Shown: piece by piece, positions 41,601 to 54,283 of the stretch
Layout of the letters: each line of letters begins with the position of its first letter
Position numbering within the stretch: position 1 is the first letter of the stretch
DNA from: Larix kaempferi
Taxonomy: Eukaryota; Streptophyta; Pinopsida; Pinales; Pinaceae
Length of the DNA stretch: 64,000 nucleotides
Assembly: GCA_027924585.1 (NCBI GenBank)
Contig: BSBM01000753.1
Span: forward strand, 23,394,501-23,458,500
Reading direction: 5' to 3'
The notes under the pieces: model-generated
What the model was told of the DNA's origin: nothing
Databases searched by the model: none
Seen by the model: the letters and a program-made list of their open reading frames with translations, nothing else
Position numbers and translations under genes: made by a program

Positions 41601-44260
41601 AGAAATGAAAGGCATTTTGGGAGACCTAAGGGTCATGAAAATACGTTTGAAGCCAGGCACAAACCCTGTGAAGCAGAGACCATATAGACTAAATCCGCAC
41701 TACAAAGAAAGAGTACACGCAGAGCTGGATAAGATGCTTGAAGCATGAATCATTCAACTTGTCAAGGAATCAGAGTGGATTAGTCCCATGGTCGTTCAAG
41801 ACAAGAAAGCGAAGGGTGAGATCAGGGTTTTTGTTGATCTCAGAAAACTGAACGATGCTTCCATGCACAACCCATTCCCTACTCCTTTCACAGATGAAGT
41901 GCTTGACAATGTTGGAGGGAATGCGGCCTATTCTTTTACTAATGGTTTTTTGGGGTATCATCAGATAAGGATTGATCCCACAGATAGGCTTAAGACGACT
42001 TTTGCTACAGAATAGGGGTCATTCCAGTACACAGTAATTCCCTTTGGCCTGAAGAATGCGCCTACCATATTTTCCATAGTGGTTGTCGCAGCATTCAAAG
42101 AGTTTATGCATAAGCTTCTCGAAGCCTATTTTGATGATTGGACTGTGTTTGGTTTATTGAAGAACCATTGTGCGAACCTCAGAATGATGCTTGAGAAGTG
42201 TCGACAGCATCAGATCTCTTTAAATCTAAAGAAGTGTATTTTTTGTGTTCCTTATGGGATTCTACTTGGGCACATTGTTTGTAGGAAAGGATTGATGGTG
42301 GATCCTACGAAGATCGCAATAATTGTAAACTTTCCAACACCAAATCCAGTCAAGATGTTGTGCTCTACCTTAGGCCATACTGGATACTATTGAAAATTTA
42401 TAAAGGGTTACGCGCAGATAACCACAACAATGGAAAAGCTGCTAAAGAAAGATGCACCATTCATTTGGAATGCGGAATGCGAACATGGTTTTGATACACT
42501 AAAAGAAAAGATGGTGACTGCACCGATTCTAGTCTTTCCAGACTGGACAAAGCCATTCCATGTCCATGTTGATGCATCATGCATTTCCTTGGGAATCGTA
42601 TTAGCTCAGCCAGGAGAAGGAGGTATTGACCACCCTATTGCATTCTCGAGCAGGAAGCTCTCAACAGCAGAAAAGAACTATACTACTACCGAGAGGGAAG
42701 GCCTTGCGGTGGTATATGCCCTATAGAAATTCAGACATTACTTACTTGGTACGCACTTCCTTATGTTCACTAACCATTCTGCATTGAAATACTTGGTCAA
42801 TAAGCCAGTGTTAGGGGAATGCATATGCAAATGGCTACTGCTGTTCCAGGAATATGACTTTGAGATTATTGTTAAGCCAGGTAGACTGAACTTGGGACTT
42901 GATCATCTGTCAAGGATTGAGTCAGGAGAAGATCCGACAAACATTGAAGATAGTCTGCCTGATGCACAGCTATTCGCTATACAGCTTGCCGATGATTATT
43001 ATAAGGATATCATTAATTTTCTAACAACAGGGCTAGAACCACAGGAATTATCTATCCAACAGAAGAAGCAGCTAGTGGTGCTTGCCACAGACTTCACTAT
43101 AATTGCAGGTCAGTTATACAAACTCGGACCAGATGAAGTCCTGCGTAGATGCGTACTAGAACATGAGAAACAATTTATTCTAGTAGACACCCATTCAGGG
43201 ATCGCGGGAGGTCACTATGTAAGAAGGGCTACCGCGCAGAAGATATTGTGTGCAGGGCTATGGTGGTCCACGATCCACAAAGATTCCAAAGAACACTGCA
43301 GGAACTGTGATGTCTATCAGAGGACAGGGAAACCTTTGTGAAGAGATGATATGCCATTGAACCCAGAGTTGACCTTGCAGGCATTTGAAAAATGGGAAAT
43401 TGATTTTGTGGGTCCTATAAACCCACCAGGAAAAAGAACTGGTGCGAGGTATATTATTACTGCTATGGATTACCTCACCAGATGGGAGGAAGCAAAGCCA
43501 GTAAAGGATTGCAGTGCCAGTACTGTTGTGCAGTTCATTTTTTAAGAAATATTGTCAAGATTTGGTTGTCCGAAGATTTTGATGAGTGACCAAGGTACGC
43601 ACTTTTTGAACAAGACCATTGAGGCACTTACAGAGGAATTCCACATTTGTTATCAGTGCAGTACTCTATATCATCCACAGGCGAATGGCACTATGGAGGA
43701 TTTCAATAAAATACTGGAGAACGCACTGACTAAAGCTTGCAATGTGAATAGAGATGATTGGGATCTGTGCATCTCCCCTGTGTTATGGGCATACAGGACT
43801 ACATGCAAGAAATTGATAGGACATACACCTTTTCAGTTGGCTTATGGGAAGGAAGCTATAATGCCAATGGAGTACATTGTCCCTAGCTTAAGGATTGCTG
43901 CATTCATAGGGATGGCAGACCACGCAGCACTAGAAGAAAGATTGCTACACCTCGTTGGGTTGGAGGAAGATCGCTTCATTGCTGGATTCCACCAGCAAGT
44001 TCAGAAAGACCATGAGAAAGCTTGGCATCATCGCCATATAAAGAACATGTGCTTTTAGGTAGGTGACATAGTCCTCCTGTATGGTAGAAAATTCATGAAG
44101 TTTCCTGGTAAATTTAAGATGCATTGGCTTGGCCCATATACTGTGATACATGTTACTAACACTGGTGCAGTCCAGTTAGCCAATTTAGCTGGTGATACCC
44201 TACCAAATTTGATAAATGAAAGTAGGCTAAAGTTGTACCATGATAGTCCTGCTTCGTAGA
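41601..44260 (+). pseudogene. Gypsy reverse transcriptase–RNase H–integrase
   Basis: One reading frame with no frameshift over 2.66 kb. RT: RPYRLNPHYKERVHAELDKM, FVDLRKLND, PFGLKNAP, and the catalytic YFDD at 42127-42138. RNase H: FHVHVDASC, TTTEREGLAVVYAL, TNHSALKYLVN (about 42560-42810). Integrase: the HHCC zinc site (HSGIAGGH…CRNCDVYQ, about 43190-43320) and a DD35E core with Asp 43402-43404 (IDFVGP), Asp 43588-43590 (SDQGTHF) and Glu 43696-43698. The C-terminal part (GDIVLLYGRKF, MHWLGPYTV) ends before TAG 44258, with no chromodomain. In-frame stops at 41746, 42013, 42391, 42724, 43339, 43543 and 44056 inactivate it; the catalytic residues survive. Confidence 0.95.
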
Positions 44261-44854
44261 AACTTGGATAACAAGCAGAGGAAGAGAATTCTAAGTGTCA
44301 AGTATAGTTGAAATTGGACACTAGAAATGTAAAGGAATATGTACATGTATGATAAGAGGAACAAGGTATGATAAGAAGGACGATGTATGCATTGCGTAGC
44401 ATTGCTGAAGCTGCACAAGAAAAATAAAAAATAAAAAATTTGGAACCGCACAGTTGAAAATTTTTGGCACTGTGAAGTAACTACGCAGGATCGTAGATGG
44501 CTTGCTACGTAGCTCGGTGCAAGACTCAGAAAAATAGTCGTTACAAAACTTTTTGATAAAAATAGCCGTTATATGACCGTTGCAATGAACCGCTTTAGCA
44601 TTTAATGAAAAGATAGTCATTCTGAACACACTGATGACGGAAGGGACTGAAGAATTCGCTCAAATTCGCCAACAGACACTACATTAAATTCCCATCTAGC
44701 CGTTGGAAGGCGCGGGAGGACCCAACTGCACCTATAAATAACGCCGCATAAGGACTCGTGGGCGTTACCAAACACTTATAATTTTCATGTGTTCGCTCCT
44801 GTGTTAACAATCCTTAGTCATATCTCAGAAACAGTTGCTTACTCTCGCTAGTGA
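44261..44854 (+). promoter_or_regulatory. Intergenic spacer with TATA box before the third ORF
   Basis: About 590 bp of non-coding DNA between integrase and ORF3. CCTATAAATA at 44731-44740 is a strong plant TATA box, 115 bp before the ORF3 start codon. The stretch between contains no other ATG in a good context (ATG at 44788 only opens a short frame). This looks like an internal promoter for a separate transcript; the alternative is splicing, as for env-like ORFs of Athila elements. Confidence 0.5.
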
Positions 44855-47706
44855 ATGACCAAATCATCAGATAGAGAAGAAGAGCTTACACTTCAAGAAG
44901 CAATCTGAATTTTTCAGCACGGGGGAATTGCAGAGTTAATGAAAACACCTACCAAGAATACTATAATTGAACCCGGTGAAGTGTTTAGAAGGTCACCTCA
45001 ACATAATCTAGCCATGCAGGACAAAGTAAAAAAAACAGTTGCACCACGAAGCAAGACTCCCAAGACAAGCCAGACGACGCCAAGATCGCCGGTCTCTCAG
45101 AAGGAACCCTTGAAGTTGACACTGGAGTATATATCACCACGGGAGTTGGATGCCCTGGTCTTTAAATTGACCAAGAATGCTAGATATGAAATCCCATTGT
45201 CGCCAATTTCAAAATATGTAGAGGTTTCCAAGAACCTGCTCGGGAAGATCCCATACTGTAAATGGGAGGACTACGACCTCCTAGGCGTGCTGAAGGAAGA
45301 GCCCCATGCGCCTAAGTACCCACATTTCCAGCCTGACTAGTACATGTGCTGGAAGAAAGATGCCAAGGGAACATTTAACTTCGTTGCCGAAAGCTGGCTG
45401 ACACCGGTCGTTCAGTCAGGATTGCTGAACTTGTTAAGGTTGCCACATTTTGATCATTCACCAGAAGTGAATGCGGTGGTTCACACACTAATGGCGCGAA
45501 TCCACAAGGGATATCTATGGATCGACAGAAATATTGATGTCAACATTGATTTAATCCACCGCATCACAGGGCTAAGCAAGCGCGGCAAGGATCCCAAGCA
45601 ATTATTCCAAGGGAAGAGTAAGGAAAAAGAAGCTGCTGAGAAGATGAAGAAAAGCCATGCATTGGTGAAGGGAAAAAGAGGGTTTCCCACAGAATAAATT
45701 GAATATAGAGTGACAAGATTTGTCATGCAGTTGCTCGCAGGAAAAATCCTCATAATATCTAGGACTTCGGAGGTTCCTGTGGGCATAATTCTACTCGGTG
45801 CCGCAGCGGCTGAAGGAACCCAATTCAATTGGTGTCAGTATCTTCTTAATGAGTTCTTGGATGAACTCAATGATACCCAGGAGAATCGTGAACAATTCCA
45901 CTTTACATGGCTGATCATCCTCATCGCCTCTTCTGGATGGAAGGAGCCAAAGGACTATGTGGGTGTCATTATAGAAAGAAACAATCCTAGAGGGTTCCGT
46001 TATGCCAACCTCTGGGAAAATATCAACGCAGAGCGACAGCTGAAGTTTTCTATTAGTATTACACTCAGCTACATGATGCGATCACGCATACATCCCGCAT
46101 CACAAAGTAGGTAATGTCAAAGTATATTCGCATTATTGATTTTATGGGGGATATGCGGTGTATCTTTATTTCACCCAAAGCAAAAATGAAGAAGCCATAA
46201 TGGTACATGGGTAACTACCATATGTATGAGGAGGACATTGAAATCCTCATGAAGGACTAGCTGGCTGAGTTCCATGTCGAAGTCATGGATTTTGAGACAG
46301 ACTCTAAAGAAGACGAGCCAATCCCGCTGTCATGCCGGATTGTTGAAGAAATAGGAAAGTGGAAGGAGCCTGAGACCTCGCAGAAGCCGAAGGCGAGGAA
46401 GAAGATGAATGCCACAAAAACTCAATCTGAGACAGTGCTGAATGAAGATGACATTGAGATGATAGCAGAAAAGGTCTTAGAACAAATGCAGGAGCTCATG
46501 GCTGACAAAGACAAAAAGGACAAGGTCATCCAGGATGACTTGTAAAAGACTAGGCTCGCACTGCAAGGTCTCATGAAGAAAATGGACGATGTACAGAAGA
46601 GCCTAACCTTGTCGTGCGACACAGGATCTAAAGGGAGCTTGGTAGGAACCTCGCAGCAAACATCGCCGTATCTAGCAATCACGTTGCCTTCTAAGACAAG
46701 GGTTGTCCATTTGGACCCATTGGCTATTTCATTACCAATGACAGAACAGATCGTCTTGGACACAAAGGGTGTTGAGTGGGTAGATCTTGACTTGGCCAAA
46801 ATCCCTTTGCCAGGATTACACTTTTTGCACATGCAGATAGTGGAAGAGATGCATGAACAAATAGTAGATTCCATGAAGTCACAAGAGGAGTTGCATGCAA
46901 CAAACAGGCAGCTCGAGTCGCATACAAAAATGCAACTACGTGATGAATAGGACCGCCGCAAACAATTGGAGACTACCATATCTACTAGTGTGCAAGATAT
47001 TGAAGATCTAGAAATCCAGGATGATCCTGCGGACATAGTTCTAAGGATCGGAGAAAAGGTGAGATCTTTGAAGTCTGAGATGCAGGATAAGGACATCCTT
47101 TATGAGGCCGAGCTTGAAGCCTTGAAGGAAAAACTGAGTACGTAGATGCCATTAACTGAGCAACTGTTAAGAGAGAAAGCAGTGAGTGCCGTCGCGCAGA
47201 GCATAACAATTGAGATGGCTAAGTGCCAAGATCTCTTGGAAAAGGTTTCAAAGTTATTCACTACCCTTGAAGAGGATCAAGGGCTACTATAGGTGAAGAC
47301 CGCGGTAAAAGAAAAGTAGACCGCACTAGAAAAGTTGGACATAGAGGTCAAGGCTCTGCCACTTAGGGAGAGGCTGCCGAGGTATAAGGAGATATCAGGC
47401 TTGAAGAAGGAAGTCCAGGCATTAAGAGAAAAAGAGACTGAGATGGATAATCAGTCGCAGCAACTCCTGGAGGATGCCATGGGGGTGTCGTAGCAGATAG
47501 AAGACAACCTGAAGGAATTGCGCAACAACCAGGAGCAGGTACAAGGACAGATTGGAGAAGAGATAACTCCAACACTGCTTGAGACAATAAAACAAGTTGA
47601 ACAAGATACCAGAGAAGCAGTCGAACAGTTGTTTGGCACCTATAATGAGTTCACGGCCAAATTAGCTCCACCGATCGTGGAGCAGAGCGAGATGGCCGAA
47701 GCATGA
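44855..47706 (+). pseudogene. Gypsy ORF3: large protein with C-terminal coiled coil
   Basis: From ATG 44855 (MTKSSDREEELTLQEAI) about 950 codons to TGA 47704. The N-terminal third is basic, Thr/Pro-rich (TPKTSQTTPRSPVSQ). A globular part follows with LTPVVQSGLLNLLRLPHFDH, GYLWIDRNIDVNIDLIHRIT and FHFTWLIILIASSGWKEPKD. A WIDxxVxVxxxLIxxITGL-type motif occurs in other large plant repeat proteins, as far as I recall. From about 46440 the sequence is a long heptad-rich coiled coil (MIAEKVLEQMQELMADKDKK, then 46840-47640). No transmembrane segment typical of an envelope protein is evident. A frameshift lies near 46105 and stops include 44906, 45338, 45695, 46543, 46948 and others. Confidence 0.75.
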
Positions 47707-47729
47707 AGTGGCTCGGGGACGAGCCACAT

Positions 47730-47745
47730 GTAAGTGTTAGGGGCA
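47730..47745 (+). other. Polypurine tract region of the Gypsy element
   Basis: AAGTGTTAGGGGCA directly before the right LTR start TGTTGGG; the purine run is short (AGGGGCA), so it is a weak tract. Confidence 0.5.
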
Positions 47746-49408
47746 TGTTGGGCCCAAGTTGAGGCAAAGTTTTGATAACACTTTTGATAAGCAGGAAAAT
47801 CTGAGCTGAGCGCAACTCAGAAAAAGATAAAGTTTTGTATAAGTGTTGACGGTGCTGCGGAGTTGTGCACAGCATCCAAGTTTTGACCATGCTGCAAAGT
47901 TGTGCGCAACATCTGAATTTTGGAAGTACCGCGAAGACCAGCGCTGCAAGGAAGTAGTGCTACGAAGCAGTCAGGACACGTGGAGCCAGCAAAGCAGAGT
48001 GCTGGACAAGGATCAGGTACAGGTACTAGATGGAACAGGAGTGGTAAGTGGTGGGCATGAGCAAATCAGGAAGGCATCCAATGCATGAGTTTGTTAAGAA
48101 AAGGACAGCTCAAGGAAAGCAATGGCTTGGCATGCCTAGTGGGTGAGACCGTTAGAAATGAATGGTTCAATGAAAGTGACCTATTGGCATGCATGCGACA
48201 GGAAGGCTGATAGCGATAGAATGAAGACGTGGAGAACCGCCATGATGAAGCAGATGCTACCAGATGCCAGCAAGCCGGTTTAGGGAAACCGACACAGTTT
48301 TGTAAACCCTAAGGGTTTTTGGGTTTAGGTATTCGGCATTGTAAAGACATGACCTTCGGGCATGATCTATTTAAGAAGATAATTTTGTATGGAATGGGGT
48401 TACTTTTTGTTGTTACATTTTTGAGTTTTGAGGTTCTCTCAATGTTGTTGAATAGTTGAGTGATTGTATTGTAAAATCTCTTTTGGGTTGACAAGATTGT
48501 AAAGGCTCTGCAGCTGTGTGCGTAGAGACCTATCTAAGAGGAAGGAGAGTCTGCAGCTGAGTGCGCAGACTAAGAATGGTTGTCCCCATCCCTTTTAAAG
48601 ACATATATTACCAACCATTCTTGTGGACGTAGCTTCCCATCTGGGGGAGTGAACCACATTAAATATTGTGTTCTGCGAATGTGTTTTATGGATGAATGCT
48701 TATCTTTGTTTTCTGTAAACGAATGTCTAGATGTTTCCTTGCATGCTGTTATGAGAGGACTGTTGTATGCATTTGCCATCAGAAGAGGTATGGAGATGAT
48801 ACATGTTAAGTTCTGCATGAATAGATGAATGGTGAACATTTAGCTTATGTTTGAGAACAGTGAATCAGTTAATTGGTTAAGTGTTAGGAGATCACTTGAG
48901 TACTTCTTTATGCGCAATAGAACAAATGCATAACAATTCGATGGTATCAGTAGAATATGCTCAAATCGTAGCCATACCAAGTGGATGAATGAATAGTAGA
49001 TGGATAATCGGCTGAGTAGTTCAATGAGTGGATGAGTGATACTCATGTCAGTGCCTTAATCATTTCCGAACACTTCAATTATAAGCTTAATGGTATGGTT
49101 CTCAGTCCCAGTAGAAGTCCCGCAGTAGAAGAACAGAGTTGTGTGGACTACAGCGTTGTCCATCGCTGCGTAGTCTCACCTCGCAGTGCATACCCCCTGT
49201 TGCGCTGCGCAGTACGTTCATCCACACAACTCGTCACTTACTGTGGAAACCTGATTCCACAGTACCCCATCGATACACCTCGGGTGAGACCTCAACCTGC
49301 TTGCAGGTTGTTGCTGAAAGGGCCGGTGCGAAGGGGTTTTGTTTGTCAAAGGGAAATCGCAAAGAACCTGGGTCTTATAGAAAACCTCTGGGTCAGTTAT
49401 AGCCAACA
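47746..49408 (+). repeat. 3' LTR of the Gypsy element
   Basis: 1,663 bp, partner of 35783-37471. It lacks the ~30-bp stretch present at 36080-36112. The target duplication agtat follows at 49409-49413. Open frames at 49032-49415 are LTR shadows. Confidence 0.92.
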
Positions 49409-49413
49409 AGTAT

Positions 49414-51190
49414 GAGAAGGAAGTATCAAGAGGGTAATAGGTTCGAATATAAGTTTTCCCTAAATTCAAGAAATCAACACTAGGAAGGTTACTGCATGAA
49501 TAATTTCTCATAGTGGTGGACAATTGAATGTATGGGTCTAGGGTGGATACCAATGCACCTATAACTCTATCTTTGGAATGGGGTTCCTTTTGTTGATCTC
49601 TAAGTGAGGAGTCACTGTGAGGCACATCAAGATGCTAGAGTATAAGTAATCAAACTAAGAAGAGATCAGATTCTATTTCTAAGCCTTGAAAATGGCTTCC
49701 TCTCCCAATTATGATTGCTTAGAAGTGACATCCTTTTCTTTGGAAAGTAATTAAGACCTTAAGAACCAATCTAGGAAGATATGTTTATGGAGTTAGATGT
49801 TGCAAAGTACTCCTTCATCTTCACCATTCATGGGTATGGCCCATGATATGGGTAGTCAATTCCTGACAACATGACAAAAGGATATCTACACCCTCTTCAT
49901 AATGAATTGGTAATTGGAAAAAGTTGAAGAAAGTGGAGGATAAGGAAGAAATGTTAGGATGTATTATAGAGGGTTGTTGAATGTACTACTTTGTTGCTAC
50001 TCTAGCAATGGTCCTTTGGAATAAACAAAAATATATGGAATCATCCATGATTTTATTAGAGGATCACCATAGATGGAAGGACATGATGTTGATAGAGGGG
50101 TCCTCTCCCACTTTACCTTCAAACTTAGGGATTTGCGAAGGTAATTTAGTGGGCATCAGATAGGAGCATGTCAAAAGCATTCATTGGTTAGTTTATCCAA
50201 GTTGGGAAGGTTAAGATTAGACATTAACAAAAGACTCAGTATGGGCAATGTGGAAGATGTCACATTCCCACTATCATTTTCACCAAAAAAAATTTCTCTT
50301 GTTTTTTTTCCACCACCGATATGATTTCCACTAGATGACATGACTAGGATAGAACCAAACATGTTTTCTATTGGGTTCCGAAAATGGTAAGTGGTACTGG
50401 AAAAGGTGGAGATTCAAGCCACGAGGATCCTAAATTCAATAATCTTGAAAGGAAATTAAAGGAGATGGAAGTTTGTTTTCAGAGCGCACATTGACATAGA
50501 CTAACAGAATTGATAGGAATCCAATAAAGGGGGAATAATCCTCAAAGTCCTCTAGGGTACCTTGCAGGGGAAATATTGATACATAGGTGTAATCATTATG
50601 TCAACAACTCTATGCAAGACAAATGAAATGGAGCTCAAACAAACCACACTAATTCTAAATGATTTTAATTAACTAAACAGGTGGAAAGTGGACCCAACTA
50701 AGAAAATAATTAATTTATGAAATGAACACCCTACAAAGAAAACGACTCACTAGTCCTAGAAGGTGAGTTATCAAAAAGAAGAATGTGAAAATAAAAACTT
50801 TCTCAAATATTTTCCAACAAGTGGTAATGACCTCCATCGTTAACAAATAAGTAGACATTTGAACAAGGAATTCCCAAACACTTGCTAGCATTTCAACTCC
50901 ACCAAGCAAGTGAGTGAAGGTGTGAATAAGACAGTTATAAAGAAGGACACTAGGATCCACCTAGGTAGGTACCTAAATGGTTATTCAATAGGATACCTTT
51001 TCTCGAGTACATGTTACAAGTTACCTTACCTTGAAGTTAAAATCAAATGGTCAAGGGACCTTTGATAGCGAAAAGGATAGGAGTCCTAATCGAACCTCTA
51101 GTCCCAAACTTGGCATTATACACTCCTAAGAGTTCACTTGTTATCAAACTAGTTGTGAACTGCACCTAAAAGAACGATTTTTTGAATTGC
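49414..51190. other. Right flank of the Gypsy insertion, nothing firm
   Basis: No recognised gene. A minus-strand frame runs from 49625 down into the LTR and would connect to the left flank if the element were removed (see 34790-35777). Other short frames (49981-50163, 50715-50960) lack motifs. Confidence 0.35.
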
Positions 51191-51193
51191 ACC

Positions 51194-51226
<33 letters not shown>

Positions 51227-51245
51227 GACACACACACACGCGCGA
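51190..51245. repeat. Compound microsatellite (TG)n(TA)n…(AC)n
   Basis: GTGTGTGTGTGTGTGTATAT and on to 51224, then AGACACACACACACGCGCG. The TG and AC halves are inverted relative to each other, making a long imperfect palindrome. Confidence 0.9.
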
Positions 51246-54200
51246 TACAAGAAAGAAGAAACAACTTAGTAGGAAAAGAACACCTTGCCATGCTACAAAA
51301 TACTTATTTACTTAAATATTCATATATGAGGGTATTTATTATACAATGTTTTTACACATGAAAATCATTAAGGCACATACAATTTGGTAGAATAATAACA
51401 ATGCTCCAATTTCACTGATTTAATCAATCATTTACATTTAATATCTGAAAAAAATAAATTGTTAATTTTTTCCTATATTTTTATAATATTTATATATGTC
51501 AAATATAAAAGTTTTTTTTTAGAGAAAAAGAAAAACGTACTTTTGTTATTTCCTTGAAATAAAAAAGTACATGGCATCTTGTCCAATTCATAGACATATA
51601 TATATAACTTTCCAAAAAACTATTCTTGTCAGTATATTCAATACATGACCAACTGTCAAAAAATATAACTAGTATAAACCTTGTGTATTATATGCTTTAC
51701 CATAAGCCTAGTCAAACACATACAAAACTTCGTCTTATAGTCTTCCTGTATAAGACTAGTATAATTCCGAAAAAAGTAACCACTAGCATAGATCCATCTT
51801 AAACCTGTATCTATCAAGCACCGAGAGGGATCCAATTTCTTGATGTGTATTTTTTTTATAAATTTAAACTCAAGAAATTTGATCTCTCTTGATTGATAGA
51901 TCCGGGTTTAAGTTTTAAGTTTTTATTTTATAAACGAACATCTATTTTTTAATTACTTTTCATAATATTTTATTTTATGAACCAACATGGATTTTTTTTA
52001 AATACTTTGCATAATTTAATTTTTTATTTTATGAGCCAACATGAAAATTTGTAATTATTTTGTTAGTAACAAATGTTACATCACGATGTAATGTTTATAG
52101 AGTTAATAGCTTGCTTATTTATATAGTTAATGATTTCATTTCCGAAATATGTAGAAAATAGACGTCTTTTTTTATTAATGGTCGACCAAACAATATTTTA
52201 AATTATATTTTGTTATGTTACTCGACAAACACACATGTTACAACATCTCCCTCATACAACACTCGACAAACTCGACAAACTCACACATGTTACAAACATC
52301 CCCTCATACTGGGCTATAGAACACCTCGTTTCACTCGGTGCAATAAGAACTAGAATAAACAAGTTGATCCTCCACCATGTCAAATATACAAGTTATTATC
52401 ATATTGTAATTTTTATTTATTTTCTGATTAATTTGAACGCAAGTCGCTTTTCCTCATGAAAAGGAATAATATTTTATTGGTAATATATGTGTAATGGGCT
52501 TGTCCAAGGAAAAAATATCCAATTATCTCATGAATTTGACATATCTATATTTTAAAGTCCGGGTGGTTTATTACATGGAAACAAATAAAATTTGAGGAAA
52601 AAATTGTTCGATGGGACATAATACTCATTGATTTTGACATAATTGGCAATTTATCTCGTTATCAAAAGCATTGGTCTTCACTTTCTAGATGTTTGAGAAA
52701 ATTCTACTCTCAAACAATATAAAGGATATCCTTCTAAAATTATTGCTGTGTTAATATAATATTCCAGAAACTACTGACTTAGGTTCCTTTTCAATCCACG
52801 TTGTCAAACTTTGGAAAGATGTCACCCTATGATGATTTTTTTTGAACTTATAGAAATATTCTGTCAAAATTAATTTTTGAAACGGAAAGTGCACGGTATA
52901 TTGAATATCTATTTTTCATAGCATTAGTCTATTCGGAGGTGTAAAGTTATGCAAATCTTTTATGTTCAAGACGATTGTTGTTATTGAGTGGTGACGTTGG
53001 TGAGTATAAATGGGTGAGTATGATAATTCAATGATTTTTCTTACAATCGTGTGATTATCGTTATAGAATAGTGATGGGAAGAATTGAAACAATTTCTTTT
53101 ATAAATCGAATGATTATGGTTATAGTTTGAATTTATCATAATTACATTGATAGATGTTTATATCTTAGAATTTGTGGTGGATTATTATTTATGTTTTTTC
53201 TAGATTGAAGGAGGATGGGACAAGTCTACTGTCTAGATTGATTTTATGGTCATTGTCCAAAATTCAAAATAAAAAAAATTATAAAAACAAGAAATATAAA
53301 AAATAATTGGTAGTTGATGTAGGGATAACTCATAGCTCATGGATGGATAACAGTTAGTGATAGACAACATATCATTTAACTAAAGAATGTAACAAGTAGC
53401 TGAGGCATAGACAACAAGGGAATACAACTAAGCATGGAGAACAAGTAACATATAACTTGTTCATGGCACTTAACTTGTAACCTATCGGTGTTCACGAGCC
53501 ACACGTTAAGTGGTTGTGCTAGTTAAATAATAATAATAATTTTTTAATATAAAGTGTACATTTAATAAAATTAATTATTACTTATAATATTTTGAGATTG
53601 TTCGACGAATTTCGGAGGAAATTTGTTAAGGTAAGTGAGTCTTGTTGGATGTGGGATTGCAAATTTTTTCTCCGTCCCTTTCTAACCCAATGACCATGGC
53701 CTTTGCTTTCCATTGGAGTCTTAAGTCGAGGCGAACATAACCATTGAGGAGAGACAAACATAACCCACAAAGAGGAGCGACCAGAGTGAACCCACAAGGG
53801 AGAAACAAAACATAAATCACTAGCATAACCCTTTATAACTTTCAAACAGAGACTGAAAGAGAAACAACATGAGAGATACCAACCCTTACCAAAAGAAAGT
53901 GCATAGGAAGAGGGAGGTCGCGCAAGTGTGGAATCTCAGAGAAGAAACCTTGTGAAGTTCAAATGCAAAACTAGAGAGTGTTTGTAACATATATGTTTAC
54001 CCTCTGTGATTATTTGGGGAAAGGGGGAAGAATTTATTTATTTTTCTTTTCTTTTCTTTTCTCATTGTTGTAAGAGCATCGTTCCCAACTATAGATAAGT
54101 CTACAAATCCATAACTGTACCATGCATTTCCCACAAATCAACATAAAGAATTAGTCTCATTAATGACAACTTATTAGACTATGATTACTAATGGCCATTC

Positions 54201-54283
54201 ACGAAATGAAAGCCATATAAGAATTGAAATAAGGTTCTCAACACCTATCTGCATTTGAAGATGTACTTTCATAACCAAGCATT
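51246..54283. other. AT-rich DNA, nothing recognised
   Basis: No coding sequence with motifs, no RNA gene and no terminal repeats. Small features: CTCGACAAACTCGACAAACTC at about 52262-52282, a partly repeated ACATGTTACAA(A)CATC at 52231 and 52285, and a TTTTCTTTTC pyrimidine run at 54038-54062. The short minus-strand frames at 53582-53845 are unremarkable. Confidence 0.4.

Larger units (their letters stand above)
35783..49408 (+). mobile_element. Ty3/Gypsy LTR retrotransposon, complete, with third ORF
   Basis: A 13.6-kb element with TGTTGGGCCC…GCCAACA LTRs (35783-37471, 47746-49408) and a perfect 5-bp target duplication agtat. In order on the plus strand: primer site, gag with zinc knuckles, protease, two capsid-like modules, RT, RNase H, integrase, a non-coding spacer with TATA box, and a long third ORF. 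The domain order PR-RT-RH-INT is that of Ty3/Gypsy. The size and an extra ORF after integrase point to the Tat/Athila branch. By eye the LTRs differ at about 8% over their first 270 bp, nearly all transitions, so it is an old insertion. All ORFs carry stops and it is inactive. Confidence 0.95.

Noticed and set aside
44227-44629. Minus-strand hydrophobic frames that might suggest a membrane protein
   Set aside because: They are antisense to the AT-rich spacer between integrase and ORF3; the hydrophobic residues come from T-rich codons.
46422-47096. 224-codon minus-strand frame rich in Ser and Cys
   Set aside because: It is antisense to the coiled-coil part of ORF3; the Ser/Cys-rich composition is the usual reverse image of Glu/Lys/Gln-rich codons.
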